64,000 bases of DNA from Symbiodinium natans (GCA_905221605.1 CAJNDS010002568.1:839913-903912), one strand, 5' to 3'; numbered from the stretch's first letter, positions 9,770 through 20,702 are shown. Made by a program: numbers and translations. The notes: a model not told the origin generated them from the sequence alone.

Positions 9770-10475
9770 TAGGGTCTAGGGTTTAGGGTTTAGGGTTTAG
9801 GGTTTAGGGTTTAGGGGTTTAGGGGTTTAGGGGTTTAGGGTGTAGAGGTTTAGGGTTTAGGGCTTAGGGTGTAGAGGTTTAGGGTTCAGGAGTCCCGCCG
9901 AGTTCCTATACGCCCTGAACCCTGAAAAAGCCCGTTCGGGTTTACGGGGTTCAGGGTTTCGGGTTTAGGGTTTAGGGTTTAGGGTCATAAAAGTTCAAGG
10001 TTCAGGATTTCGGGCTTGGGGTTCAGGGCTTAGGATTCAAGGATTCTCAAGGGTTTTGGATCTGAGGGGCTCCGAAGAAGCTCGTGGAAGAGCGGCTTGG
10101 GGTTCATTTAGGGTTTAGGGTTTAGGGTTTGGGGTTTGGGTTTTGGGGTTTAGGGTTTAGGGTTTAGGGTTTAGGGTTTAGGGTTTAGGGTTTAGGGTTT
10201 AGGGTTTAGGGTTTAGGGTTTAGGGTTTAGGGTTTAGGGTTTAGGGTGTAGGGTGTAGGGTGTAGGGTGTAAGGGTTTAGTGTTTAGGGCTTAGGGTGCA
10301 GGGTGTACGGGTGTAGGGTGTAGGGTGTACGGGTGTAAGGGTGTGGGGTTTAGGGTTTAGGGTTTAGGGTTTAGGGTTTAGGGTTTAGGGTTTAGGGTTT
10401 AGGGTTTAGGGTTTAGGGTTTGGGGTTTAGGGTTTAGGGTTTAGGGTTTGGGGTTTAGGGTCACTCGAAGCTTGG
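9770..10475 (+). repeat. Long TTTAGGG field
   Basis: Clean TTTAGGG at 9,775-9,815, 10,105-10,245 and 10,345-10,460, with a GTGTAGGG variant block (10,240-10,345). The stretch 9,895-10,105 contains degenerate units only. No exon candidate found. Confidence 0.88.
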
Positions 10476-10599
10476 CCTTGAACTGCTTAGATGAAGCTGG
10501 GTTTCTGTTCGTGGTGAGTGCACCCTGGGGGTCCATGTACCTGTATATAGGGTTTAGGGTTTAGGGTTTAGGGTTTAGGGTTTAGGGTTTAGGGTTAGT

Positions 10600-10700
10600 A
10601 GTTACTTGGGTCCTAGAGCTACTGTATGGGAGCCCCCTGGAGGACTTTTACCTATACTATATAGGTACCTCGACCCTTAGGGGGTATAGTGGGTGCCTCA
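10600..10700. other. Non-heptamer island
   Basis: About 100 bp between TTTAGGG arrays, containing AGTTACTTGGGTCC and a run of CTATATAG-like sequence. It weakly resembles the family C ends. I see no convincing open frame. Confidence 0.3.
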
Positions 10701-10800
10701 TACATGCTGGTGAGTGTATGCATATATCTATCTACCTATATAGATCTAGGATGCGAGGGTTTAGGGTTTAGGGTTTGGGGTTTGGGGTTTAGGATTCGGG

Positions 10801-10860
10801 TTTAGGGTTTAGGGTTTAGGGTTTAGGCCGACTCTCAGTCGGCCTAAACCCTAAAACCCT
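10801..10860. repeat. Hairpin at a telomere-repeat inversion
   Basis: TTTAGGGTTTAGGCCGAC, loop TCTCA, then GTCGGCCTAAACCCTAAA: arms of at least 15 bp (10,818-10,832 and 10,838-10,852) with perfect pairing, where a TTTAGGG array turns into CCCTAAA. Confidence 0.85.
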
Positions 10861-11219
10861 AAAACCTAAAACCCGAAAACCCTTAACGCCTTTTACCCTA
10901 AACCCTAAAGCCCGTGAACTCAAGACCCTACAACCCTTAAACCCTAAACCAAAATATGGGGATCGGCTGCAGCCCACCAATCCCCCTTAGAACTCAATGC
11001 GCTACCTCCTTTGTCAGCTTCTTCTTCCTGGCCACCGCTTGGCCACTGCCTGCGAGCTTCGTTTAGGGTTTAGTAAGCATTTGGGGTTCATGGTTTACGG
11101 ATTAGGGCTTAGGGCTTAGGGTTTAGGGCTTAGGGCTTAGGGTTTAGGGCTTAGGCGCTAGACTTCGGGCAGGTACCTTATTGTATCCCAAAAAACACCT
11201 TGGAAGGATCCCTCAGCTA

Positions 11220-12050
11220 CAGTTTACCCCCCCAAAAAAAACCTTACGCCCAGAAAACCCCAAACTCCTCAAGGCCTGAAACACCCAAAAAACCCCTGCC
11301 ACCTGGGCCCCTAAACCCTAAACCCTAAACCCTAAACCCTAAACCCTAAACTTCCCAAACCCTGAACCCGAAACTTCCTAAACCTCCCAAACTCCCTCCT
11401 AAGCTCATGACCTAGGGGGCTCTAAGACAAGCCTGCTGCTGAAACCCTAAGCCCCCTCTCATCCCTAACTCTCCGAACCCTAAACTCAAAGCGCTACCCC
11501 CAAATACCGAGATTCATGAACCCTGCACCCTAAACACCCCCCTATGCTCCAAACCACGAGACTCGAAACCCAATCCTAAAGCCCTACATACCGAAACACC
11601 CCCAAACCACAAAACTCCTGGACCCCAGTCACTCCTAAGGCCTATGCCCCTGACACACTCCTAAGACCTCACGCCCTTACACCCTAAACCCTAAGCCCGA
11701 AACCCCAAACCCTAAACCCCACACCCTTACACCCTACCCCCTTACACCCTACACCCTAAACCCTCAACACTAAACCCTTACACCCTACACCCTAAACTCC
11801 CAACCCTAACCCTAAACCCTAAACCCCAAACCCTAAACCCTAAACCCCAAACCCTAAACCCTAAACCCCAAACCCTAAACCCTAAACCCCAAAACCCAAG
11901 TTCCTACAGCAGCCTACGGGCCCCCACCTGGGCTGGGGCAGCGCGAGGTGCTGGAGCTTTGGCGCGGGCTTGTCCTGAGAGCCTACTTAGGAGGTTCCCT
12001 AGCCCTAAACCCTAAACCCTAAACCCTAAACCCTAAACCCTAATCCGTAG
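11220..12050 (-). repeat. Degenerate CCCTAAA field
   Basis: Irregular ACCCCTAAAC/ACACCCTA units, with clean CCCTAAA blocks at 11,310-11,350, 11,815-11,885 and 12,002-12,045. The island 11,890-12,000 is GC-rich and may hold an exon, but I could not fix a frame. Confidence 0.75.
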
Positions 12051-12347
12051 GTTTGGGGAGTTAGGACGCTTGGGAAGCTTCGGGAGTTTAGCAGGTTTAG
12101 GAGGCTACGGGCTCGGGTTTAAGGCGGGCTTCAGACACAGGGTTTGAGGTTTACCGGCATGAAGATTAAGGGTTTTGGGTGTGTAGAAGAAATGGTCTAC
12201 TAGGGATGCAAGTTTGGCTTACAGAAGCGAAAGAACGCGTCTGGCTCGACGGGAATTATCAGGGATTCTGCACCCTGGAAAACTGCTGGGCATCCAGTCT
12301 ACACCGCAAGAGACCTAAACCCTACATGGTCATTTCATAAACAGTGT

Positions 12348-12378
<31 letters not shown>
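12348..12378. repeat. (TA)n microsatellite
   Basis: About 15 TA units with one ACAT interruption. Overlapping Ile/Tyr open frames are repeat artefacts. Confidence 0.9.
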
Positions 12379-13069
12379 TGCAAAAGGCAGTTCTGTGAAC
12401 ATTCTCTGCTTCTTCTGACGTGGCCAACTACAGTAAAAGCCCAAGCAAACTCTACGACGGTTCTTTGCAGAAGCAGGCTTTTGCACACCATGTACTGATT
12501 CCACACGAGGCTCTGCAACTGCGTCAGGGCTCGAATCGGCTGCGAACCCTAAACCCTAAACCCTAAACCCTAAACCCTAAACCCTAAACCCTAAACCCTA
12601 AACCCTCCTCCCCCAAAACCCGAAAGCCTAAACATCCCTAAGCCCTTACCCTGAAACCATAAACCCCAAAGCCTACACCCTAAACCCCAGCCCTAAACCC
12701 TAAACCTCCCTAAGCCCTTGTAAACAGACGTGGAGGTACCGGGCACACCACCGGCACCGGCAGGCCGAACTGGGAGGTCTTCTCCAAGCAGCCTATGGCT
12801 TGCAAGCTATGGGCACCACAAGCCTACAACCCTTAAAAACCCCTAAATCCCGAAAACCCTAAACCCCAAACAAACCTAAAACCCTACAACCCAAAGAAGC
12901 CTAAAACCCTAAAACCCTACTAGAACCCTAAAACCCGTAGCTTTAGGGCTTAGGGGTTAAGGCCTAAGTTTAGGGTTCTTTGTCCAGAAGACTTCAGTAG
13001 CAACCCCTGGCGCGGCGTCGAGGGTGCAAAGACTTAGGCATGTTAGGCTTGTAGGACCCCCAGAAAGGG

Positions 13070-13150
13070 GCACCCTAAACCCTAAACCCTAAACCCTAAA
13101 CCCTAAACCCTAAACCCTAAACCCTAAACCCTAAACCCTAAACCCAAATT
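13070..13150 (-). repeat. CCCTAAA array
   Basis: About ten clean CCCTAAA units ending in CCCAAATTTCG. Confidence 0.9.
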
Positions 13151-13159
13151 TCGTCAAGG

Positions 13160-13490
13160 AACCAAAGGAGGGACCAATAGAACCCCTAGAAGGGACCCTT
13201 AATCTTCTTCCCCCATATAACTCTTCTATATACCTTCTATAGTCCCTATATAACTCTTCTATATACCTTATATAGTCCCCTATATACCTAAGTAGCCCCT
13301 CAATAAGCCCCGAAGAATCCCTAAGGTCCCTTTTCAGGGTCGATTTACGGGCTATTCAGGGGCGACATAAGGGATATCGGGGCTATGTAAGTGTTTATGA
13401 CGCCGGTGCGGGCTCCCCCACGCACCCCCCCTTCCAATGGTCATTTTTTTCGGGGTTCTATCGCGAAATAAAGATTGAGGGTCCCTCCTT
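13160..13490. mobile_element. Nested inverted-repeat element
   Basis: GGAGGGACC (13,166), ATAGAACCCC (13,178) and AGGGACCCTTAATCTT (13,191) on the left match AAGATTGAGGGTCCCTCC (13,471) and GGGGTTCTAT (13,452) on the right in inverted orientation, though the order is scrambled. Inside, a unit of about 40 bp (ACTCTTCTATATACCTT) is tandemly duplicated. Probably non-autonomous. Confidence 0.5.
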
Positions 13491-13756
13491 ATACCCCTTA
13501 ATTTTGGAAACCCCATATGCCGAAGCCAGGGTGTTGGGTTCAGGGTTTGAGGTCTTGGGATTTGGGGCTTAGGGTTTAGGGTTTAGGGTTTCGGGTTTAG
13601 GGTTTGGGGTTTAGGGTTTAGAGCTCGGGGCTTAGGGCTGAGGGTTTAGCTAGGGTTTAGGGATCGTGGGGTTGGAGGTTGAAAGGGTTTTGTGGTTGCG
13701 GCTTTGGGGAGGCATCGGAAGCAGCAACAACACATTGCCATCATGCCCGGCTGCTT

Positions 13757-13763
13757 CTATATA

Positions 13764-13808
<45 letters not shown>

Positions 13809-13894
13809 ATATGTATACATCGTTTTTGTTTTGTGTTTGTTTAGCTGTTTACTTATTTAGCTATATACTTACACATATATATATATATATATAC
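13757..13894. repeat. (TA)n/(ATAC)n microsatellites
   Basis: Two TA-rich runs (13,757-13,820 and 13,873-13,894) separated by 50 bp of T-rich sequence. Confidence 0.9.
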
Positions 13895-13899
13895 ATAGA

Positions 13900-14042
13900 C
13901 TAACATAGAGAGAGTGGAACAAAGAGACAGATGCCTTTCCATACCAGGAGTCCTTTTGAAAAGCCCGACCCGCGTAGGAAGACAAGCAACCAAAAGGAAC
14001 AAACTCCTCTCAGCCAAGAGGCTCATATCATGAACCGTGAAG
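13900..14042 (-). CDS. Candidate exon, unrecognised product
   Basis: Acceptor CGACACAG opens a minus-strand frame beginning FTVHDMSLLAERSLFLLVAC and continuing LPTRVGLFKRTPGMERH. It ends near a possible GTCTAT donor just before the TA repeat. It is hydrophobic in the middle but too short to call a membrane segment. Confidence 0.35.
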
Positions 14043-14128
14043 CTGTGTCGGAGGTTCGGCCTAGCACTTCGGCCCAAAAAAAAAAACCTAAACCCTAAAC
14101 CCTACACCCTACACCCTACACCCTAAAA

Positions 14129-15507
14129 TTGTAAGAATCTTGGCCCTGTAGGTCTTGGAAATCATAAAAAAATTATTTTGTCATTTTTCAGTCATTTCGG
14201 AGTCATTCTGGAGTCATTCTGCTGTTGTCATTTTGTTGTCGTTCCTATGTCGTTTTCTGCATGAATCATTCTTGTGTTGTCATTTTCTTGTCATTGTGTT
14301 GTCGGTGGTGGTGGTGGTGGTGGTGGTGGTGGTGGTGGTGGTGGTGGTGGTGGTGGTGGTGGTGGTGGTGGTGGTGGTGGTGGTGGTGGTGGTGGTGGTG
14401 GTGGTGGTGGTGGTTGTAGTAGTTGGAGGAGGTATAAGTGCCAAAGATGGCCACTTATGTGGTATCCTGTGAGATCAAGCGTGGCACGAGTCACCACTTT
14501 CTGCGTCGTGATTTGCAGAAAATGAATAAAACGATAACTTGCAACAAAGGCGTAAGCCTTACGTAAGCAAGGAAGGAAGTCTGGGGGGATCTGGGGGATG
14601 GCAACGTGTGGGGAAGGGGGGGAAGGGGGGTGGGGGGGGAGGGGGCGGTGGAGGGCCATATGACAAAAAATGACAGATCAGGACATGACAGAAAAATGAC
14701 TCCAAAAAGACAGAAAAAAAAAAACTCCAAAATGACAGAAAAATGACTCCAAAATGACAGAAAAATGACTCCAAAATGACAGAAAAATGACTCCAAAATG
14801 ACAGAAAAATGACTCCAAAACGACAACCGCTCGAGGCCTCCTTCAATTTCCACCCTCCCCACCGTCCCCTCGCCCGTCCCAGGGGAAGTCATTTTTTTGT
14901 CATTTTGGAGTCATTTGTTTGTCATTTTTCTGTCATTTGTGGAGTCATTTTTCTGTCATTTTGGAGTCATTCTGCTGTCATGTCCCGACCCCTCTGTCAT
15001 TTTTTTGTCATTTGGCGACCCCTTTGCCATTTGGTCTGTCATTCTTCTGGCATTGTTCAATCATTTGCTCCAGTTCTAATGTACGTCGTCCTCATCATCG
15101 TCGTCGTCGCGGCGCGCGTGCGAAGAGGGACAAGGGCTCAGCAGTGTCGGTTCTGGGGGCCCATGTGGGCCGTGTCTGAGGCCCTTGAAGGCCCCAGGAG
15201 GCCTGTCGTCAGCTAGTTTGGGCCCATGTCTTGTGGGTCCCTTAACTGGGCCGCATTTGCGACCACAATCATGAGGGCTTTGGAAGGCCCATATGAACCC
15301 TTTCTGAGGGCTTTGCCTGGGCGCGCTTTTGTGGGGTCCTTTACAGCAATAATACTATAATACTACTGACGCATGACAAAACAAATGACACAAACATGAC
15401 ACAAAAATGGCATCAAAATGACAGCAGCAAGTGACAACAAAATGACAAATAAATGACAAAAATAATTCCTGGATATGTCCCAAGGTCTGCAGGAGAGATT
15501 CTTACAA
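14129..15507. mobile_element. Fold-back element with terminal inverted repeats
   Basis: TTGTAAGAATCT at 14,129-14,140 is inverted as AGATTCTTACAA at 15,496-15,507, and similarity continues inward (GTAGGTCTTGG against CCAAGGTCTGC). Both sides are flanked by CCCTAAAA (14,121-14,128 and 15,508-15,515), a possible 8-bp target duplication, although the surroundings are CCCTAAA-rich. Inside, TGTCATTTTGGAGTCATTTT units alternate in orientation in four blocks (about 14,165-14,300, 14,660-14,825, 14,885-15,070 and 15,365-15,465), so the element can fold on itself. No transposase is visible; open frames follow the repeat. Confidence 0.65.
14304..14414. repeat. (GGT)n microsatellite
   Basis: About 36 uninterrupted GGT units inside the fold-back element. 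Poly-Gly, poly-Val, poly-Trp, poly-His and poly-Pro frames are artefacts. Confidence 0.95.
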
Positions 15508-15861
15508 CCCTAAAACCTAAACCCTAAACCCTAAACCCTACACCCTAAACCCTAAACCCTGAAGCCCCTTTTCCCAAAACAGCTTGAGGCTTTGAGTTTC
15601 TGATCTACAGGACATGTGCTGTCGCATTGACCTAAACCCTAAACCCTAAAACCTGCAAGCCCTGAGGCAAAGTGCTCCTGGTTTTTCGCATGACAGAATC
15701 GGCTGTGAGCCCCTTGGGTTGCGAAGGCTTAGTGGGCCTGGGAGCTAACGCAACTAAACCATGGGCTTAGGATTTAGGTAGGGTCTAGGGTCGGGCTTAG
15801 GAAAAACCAGAAGATCATACGATGTCCCTGCCTGCTTCGTAAGAGTAGCAAAGGTTTGAGG

Positions 15862-15864
<3 letters not shown>

Positions 15865-15900
<36 letters not shown>
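15865..15900. repeat. Poly-G run
   Basis: 36 consecutive G residues. The length is probably unreliable in sequencing. Confidence 0.9.
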
Positions 15901-16131
15901 CGGGCCGGAAAAGGCACCGCGCTCTGCACCCGGAGGAGCAAGTTTTGGGTTTAGGGTTTGGGGTCTAGGGCCTTAGGGTTTAGGGTTTCGCATGCCCTCA
16001 AACCCGCAAAGCCATAAAACCCTCAAGCGCTAAAGTTCGCACCCCAAAACATAGCCCCTAAAAGCCCTGAAGCCCTAAAGTTCGTACCCCAGAACAACCC
16101 CAAAGAAAACATCCTCGAAACCCTAAACCCT

Positions 16132-16370
16132 GTTACCCTATTACCCTATTACCCTACTACCCTATTACCCTACTACCCTATTACCCTATTACCCTATTAC
16201 CCTATTACCCTATTACCCTGAACCCTAAACCCTAAACCCTAAACCCTGAGCCCTAAGCCCTAAGCCCTAAACCCTAAACCCTATACCCTGAGCCCTAAGC
16301 CCTAAACCCTAAACCCTAAACCCTAAGCCCTAAGCCCTAAGCCCTAAGCCCTAAACCCTAAACCCTAAAC
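16132..16370 (-). repeat. Variant 9-mer array followed by CCCTAAA/CCCTAAG
   Basis: Nine or so copies of CCCTATTAC or CCCTACTAC (16,132-16,219) precede CCCTAAA and CCCTAAG blocks. The 9-mer is a clear local variant of the heptamer. Confidence 0.88.
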
Positions 16371-16440
16371 TGCCTGGTCATGGCAACAGGGGTGAGCATG
16401 CCGCTCGGCTGCTCGGTCGCGGGAAGCTTGAGAGCCATGG
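16371..16440 (-). CDS. Candidate exon, possibly with a start codon
   Basis: After GTAACAG the minus strand reads CC-ATG-G and then ALKLPATEQPSGMLTPVAM, to a GTTTAG donor. The ATG context would suit an initiator, but an internal exon is equally possible. Confidence 0.42.
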
Positions 16441-16867
16441 CTGTTACAGGGTTTAAGGGTTTAGGGTTTAGGGTTTAGGGTTTAGGGTTCAGGGTTTAGG
16501 GTTTAGGGCTTCAGGGGTTCAGGGTTCAGGGGTTCAGGGGTCAGGGGGTAGGGTTAGGGGTTAGGGGTTCAGGGGTTCTGGAGTGGTAGGGGTTTAGGAG
16601 TAGGGGGCTTAGGTTTTAGGGATTGAGGGCTTAGGGGTTTTGGGGTTTAGGAGTTAGGGGGGTAGGAGCCGTTATGGGTTTAAGGTTTAGGTTGTGGCTC
16701 AGGCGCTCTGCTTGGATTCCTGTTGAGCAGCTTTGTAGTTGATGGAAATCTTAGGGGGCTTTCCGGTTGAAGGTGTAGGCTCTTTGCTCAGTGGTTGCCA
16801 GTGTGTTTGTGGCTTAGGTGGGTTACAGCAGCCCTAAACCCTAAACCCTAAACCCTAAACCCTAAAC

Positions 16868-16915
16868 CCGACACTTCCACGGCTTCGAGTCCAAGCTGCA
16901 GAGGTCGCATCAATG
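16868..16915 (-). CDS. Candidate exon
   Basis: Acceptor CCCCAAAG, peptide ALMRPLQLGLEAVEVS, donor GTTTAG, flanked by CCCTAAA repeats. Short; function unknown. Confidence 0.38.
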
Positions 16916-17810
16916 CTTTGGGGCCTAAGCCCCAAACCTTCAAACCCTGTACCCGAAACCTTCTTGCTGGGGTCGAGGGTTTAGGGATTGAGGGTCTCAG
17001 GTCTCAGGGGTTTAAGTTCTGGGCTCTCTAGATTTCACTGCTGCTTTTTTTGGTATGGGAGAGCCTCGACCCCCAAGTACCCATTAAGGTGCCCTAAAAA
17101 GCTTCATTAAGGCACAGTGGTGCCCTTATGAAGTACATTCTGAGCTTGCGTCGGGCGCATCGCATTCAGGGTCCAGGAAACGGCTCTGGGTTCAGGGTTT
17201 AGGGATTTAGGGGTTTAGGGGGTTTGGGGACGTGGGGTTTGGAAACCCCCTAGACACACGCAGAAGCGAAGATCATGGAGACCCGAACTGCAAAGCTTTT
17301 CCTGGCTTTTATGTTAATGGGTGCATCTCACCCAGTTGCACTGATCTTAGAACTGGGTTGGCGTTTAAACCCTAGCATATTTGCATGACCCCGAACCTTA
17401 AACCATTCTCTAACTTTTCCCCGGACAACACCAAGCTCGACCACCAGAGGTCCCACCGAAGCCCAACAAATCGAACCCAGGTGTGGGATTTGTTTAGGAT
17501 TTAGGGATTAGGGTTTAGGGTTTAGGGGTTAGGGTTTACCTAAACACAACTGAATGCCCTAAAGCCCCACGCCCTAAATACTCTCAAGCCCCAAAGTGCC
17601 CAAACAACTGAAGAATCAAGCTGCATAGAACAAACTCTGAGCCTCATCAAAACGCAACAGAAGAATCAGCACAACCCTAAACCCCCCAAACCCTAAACCC
17701 CAAACCCTAAAGCCTACACCCTAAAACCCTAAAACCTTAAACTTCCCTAAACTTCCCTAAACTTCCCTAAACTTCCCTAAACCCTAAACCCCAAACCCCA
17801 AACCCTAAAC

Positions 17811-17882
17811 CCTGATCAGTGCCTGCGCTGTCCGGGGCCAGAGAGCTTGCAGCCCCCTCACGGAGGACATGTAGACTGCGTC
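17811..17882 (-). CDS. Candidate exon
   Basis: Acceptor GCGCCAG, 24 codons beginning DAVYMSSVRGLQALWPRTAQ, donor GTTTAG into TTTAGGG on the transcribed strand. An overlapping plus-strand frame is open but lacks comparable codon bias. Confidence 0.45.
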
Positions 17883-18155
17883 CTGGCGCGCCCTTTTGTG
17901 GTTTAACAGGGGCTTCTCAGGGAACCCAAACCCAAAAAAAGCGAATAAGGACTCTAAACCCTAAACCCCAAACCCTCAACCCTAAACCCTACTCCAGGTC
18001 CGAGTCTAGGGCCTAAAGTGCATGGCTTTATTCAGGCAGTTGGGCTTGCGGGGCGAAAAGCTGAGGTTACGTTGGGCTTCCCAGGGTACAAGGGGATCCA
18101 CTGGCTTGAAGGGCATGCTGTGGTTCGAGGGAAGTTTCCAAGGCATATACCCGAA

Positions 18156-18445
18156 GCCCTAAACCCTAAACCCTAAACCCTAAACCCTAAACCCTAAACC
18201 CTAAACCCTAAAGCCTAAACCCTAAACCCTAAGCAAAAGAGCCCACCAAAAAACTCAAGATGCACCCTGCTTGGGTTCCCAGAGCTCACAGCCTAAACCC
18301 CTACACCCTAAACAGAAAAACCCTACATAAGCCCTACAGAGACACTCTAAAGCAAAGAAACCCCTAAACCCTAAACCTAAACCCTAAGCCCCATACCCTA
18401 AACCCTAAACCCTAAACCCTAAACCCTAAACCCTAAACCCTAAAC
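18156..18445 (-). repeat. CCCTAAA arrays
   Basis: Clean blocks at 18,156-18,230 and 18,395-18,445 with a degenerate interval. No exon seen between them. Confidence 0.85.
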
Positions 18446-18529
18446 CGCCAGCTGCTTGCGGTCCTTCCGGGAGTCGGGGACGTTCTCCGGCCAAATTTGC
18501 GTGGATTGCATGGAAGACAAGTCGATGAC
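18446..18529 (-). CDS. Candidate exon
   Basis: Acceptor CTCCTAG, exactly 28 codons including VIDLSSMQSTQIWPENVPDS then RKDRKQLA, donor CTGGCG|GTTTAG. Telomere arrays abut both splice sites. Product unrecognised. Confidence 0.5.
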
Positions 18530-18547
18530 CTAGGAGCTTGAATGGCC

Positions 18548-18840
18548 AGGGTTTAGAGTTTAGGGTTTAGGGTTTAGGGTTTAGGGTTTAGGGTTTAGGG
18601 TTTAGGGTTTAGGGTGTAGGGTGTAGGGTGTAGGGTTTAGGGTTTAGGGATTAGGGTTTAGGGTTTAGGGTTTAGGGTTTAGAGTTTAGGGTTTAGGGTT
18701 TAGGGTTTAGGGATTAGGGTTTAGGGTTTAGACCTGGTTTCAGGTTTAGGGTATGGGGTTTAAGCTTCAGGGTTTTGGGGTTAAGGTTTGTGGTTGAAGG
18801 CTTAGGGTTTAAGGTTTAAGGTTTAGGGTTTAGGGTTTAG
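18548..18840 (+). repeat. TTTAGGG array
   Basis: Nearly clean TTTAGGG with GTGTAGGG and ATTAGGG variants to 18,735, then degenerate units. Confidence 0.88.
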
Positions 18841-19029
18841 GGCCTGGGGTTTATTGAGTCCAAGCCCCCCCTTTTCCCCAAACTTCCCAAACCCTCAACT
18901 TGGATCCTTCCAGCTTCGGCGGTACTGAAAAAACCCATTATCACTGTACTTTAGGGTTTAGTGTTTAGGGTTTAGGGTTTAGGGTTTAGGGTTTAGGGTT
19001 TAGGGATTAGGGTTTAGGGTTTAGGGTAA

Positions 19030-19134
19030 CTGTACTTAAAACGGTACTCAAGACTATATTGCGGCACTTAAGGGGCTTATAAGTGGGTTATACGTACAGG
19101 TACAACTGGTTAATGAGTACCATGAACCTCCAAG
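19030..19134. mobile_element. Partial palindromic element, family A
   Basis: The right end TGAACCTCCAAG is preceded by the family core CACTTAAGGGGCTTATAAGT and GGGTTATACGTAC. The left terminal repeat is not clear. Confidence 0.5.
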
Positions 19135-19184
19135 TCAGGCCTCTCGGTAACAGCTCTGCTCCCTTCATACAGTCACTTACCCTT

Positions 19185-19285
19185 TGGGATGTTGCCCTTA
19201 TACTAGCAGTCCTTCATAGGGGATTAGAATACCCCCTGCTAGAATCCCTAGGAAGGACCTGTTAGCATAAGGGGGAACATCCCAA
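19185..19285. mobile_element. Palindromic element, family E
   Basis: TTGGGATGTTGCCCTTATAC ... GCAGTCCTTC is mirrored by GAAGGACCTGTTAGCATAAG ... GAACATCCCAA. About 100 bp, highly self-complementary, single copy in the window. Confidence 0.55.
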
Positions 19286-19585
19286 CTTACCCTAATTAAA
19301 CCCCAGACATGCGTTCTGGGGGTAAGCAGATTTGAAGTGACATTCGTGACCCAAATTCCCCCCCCCCCCATTTGCAACACGAAGCCATAACTCTTAAAGC
19401 CCTAAACCCTATATAACCCTAAACCCTAAACCCGAAACCCTACAATCTTAAAGCCTCCCAAGGCCGCGGCAAGCAGGTTGTGGTAGTAATACTCATCCTG
19501 CATCGGGGAACAGCATGGGAGGGCAGGGGGTCAAGGCCCTTAAACCCACTTGGCCCCCAAAAGAAACGCAGATTTCGGGCCAGCC

Positions 19586-19850
19586 CTAAACCCTAAACCC
19601 TCAACCCTAAACCCTAAGTCCTAAGCCCTAAGCCTTAAGCCTTAAACCTTAAACCCTCAACCCTCAACCCTAAACCCTAAGCCCTAAGCCCTAAGCCTTA
19701 AGCCTTAAGCCGTAAACCTTAAACCCTCAACCCTCAACCCTAAACCCTAAGTCCTAAGCCCTAAGCCTTAAGCCTTAAACCTTAAACCCTCAACCCTCAA
19801 CCCTAAGCCCTAAGCCTAAGCCCTAAGCCCTAGAAGGGACCAGCCGGGGC
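19586..19850 (-). repeat. Higher-order CCCTAAA repeat
   Basis: A block of variant heptamers (CCCTCAA, CCCTAAA, CCCTAAG, CCTTAAG, CCTTAAA) recurs three times. The anchor CCCTCAACCCTCAACC is at 19,654, 19,724 and 19,787, spacings of 70 and 63 bp: ten and nine heptamers. Confidence 0.8.
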
Positions 19851-19903
19851 TTCCGGGTTTTATGGCCGTCGGCCCGAAATGCCAGAAGGCTCCTCAAGGG
19901 AGG

Positions 19904-20010
19904 GGTTTAGGGTTTAGGGTTTAGGGTTTAGGGTTTTGGGTTTAGGGTTTAGGGTTTAGGGTTTAGGGTTCAGGGTTCAGGGTTTAGGGTTTGGCGTTTC
20001 GCGTTTAGGG
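19904..20010 (+). repeat. TTTAGGG array
   Basis: Clean TTTAGGG with TTTTGGG and TTCAGGG variants. Confidence 0.85.
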
Positions 20011-20039
20011 TTTAGGGTGCAGGCCTCAGGGAGCAGTGG

Positions 20040-20300
20040 GGAGTATTAGGGAACCTTGGGCTACATACCCCCCCTGAAACCCCTCCAACCAAACCGCCAA
20101 AGAACCCCTAAAACCCTGACAAAAGCCCTAAGCCCCAAAACCCAGAAAACCCAGAGCCCCAAAACCCCCCCCTCACCCCGCTAAACCCCTAAACGCCGTA
20201 GACCCCCCGAAGCCCCCCTGCAAAAGCCCCTAACCCCGAACCCCGAATCCTAACCCCCCCAAACCCCCCAAACCCCCTAAACCCCCCAAACCCTAGCCCA
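20040..20300 (-). repeat. C/A-rich degenerate repeat
   Basis: Irregular ACCCCCTAAACCCC-type sequence with no clean heptamer phase. I see no gene in it. Confidence 0.6.
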
Positions 20301-20600
20301 AAAGAGTCCATGCATCTAGATAGGGACCACTAAGGCCTTAAAGCACCTCCTCGAAAAGGCCTTAAAGTCTACCTCCTACGGAGGGCCTTTGAGTCCCACA
20401 GTATACAATAGAGGTACATGGACACACCAAATCGTGAACTCACCTAAACCCTAAACCCTAAACCCTAAACCACCTTAAGCCCGGATCCGCGATCCTCCCA
20501 CCTTCTTTTGTGATTTGAGGCCTTTGATCGGAATGCACCGGCAGCTGAAGCTTCAACCCTAAAGCCTCAAACCCGTTTGGCGCCTCATAAAAACGTATTT

Positions 20601-20702
20601 GGGAGGTTTACGATCACAAGGGGCACCTAAGTAGATCCCCAAATAGTTGGATCCCGTTATTAAAAGGACCCCAATAAGGTACACCTGATATCGTAAACCA
20701 CC
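20601..20702. mobile_element. Palindromic element, family B
   Basis: GGGAGGTTTACGATCACAAG at the left and ATATCGTAAACCACC at the right, with the core TTGGATCCCGTTAT...GGACCCCAATAAGGTA. Confidence 0.6.

Noticed and set aside
14155-14659. Poly-Val, poly-Trp, poly-Gly, poly-His and poly-Pro frames
   Set aside because: All six frames of a (GGT)n run are open; this is repeat only.
14491-15216. Open frames rich in FWSHFSVILESF
   Set aside because: The peptide repeats with the TCATTTTGGAGTCATTTTTC units of the fold-back element on both strands, so it is not evidence of a protein.
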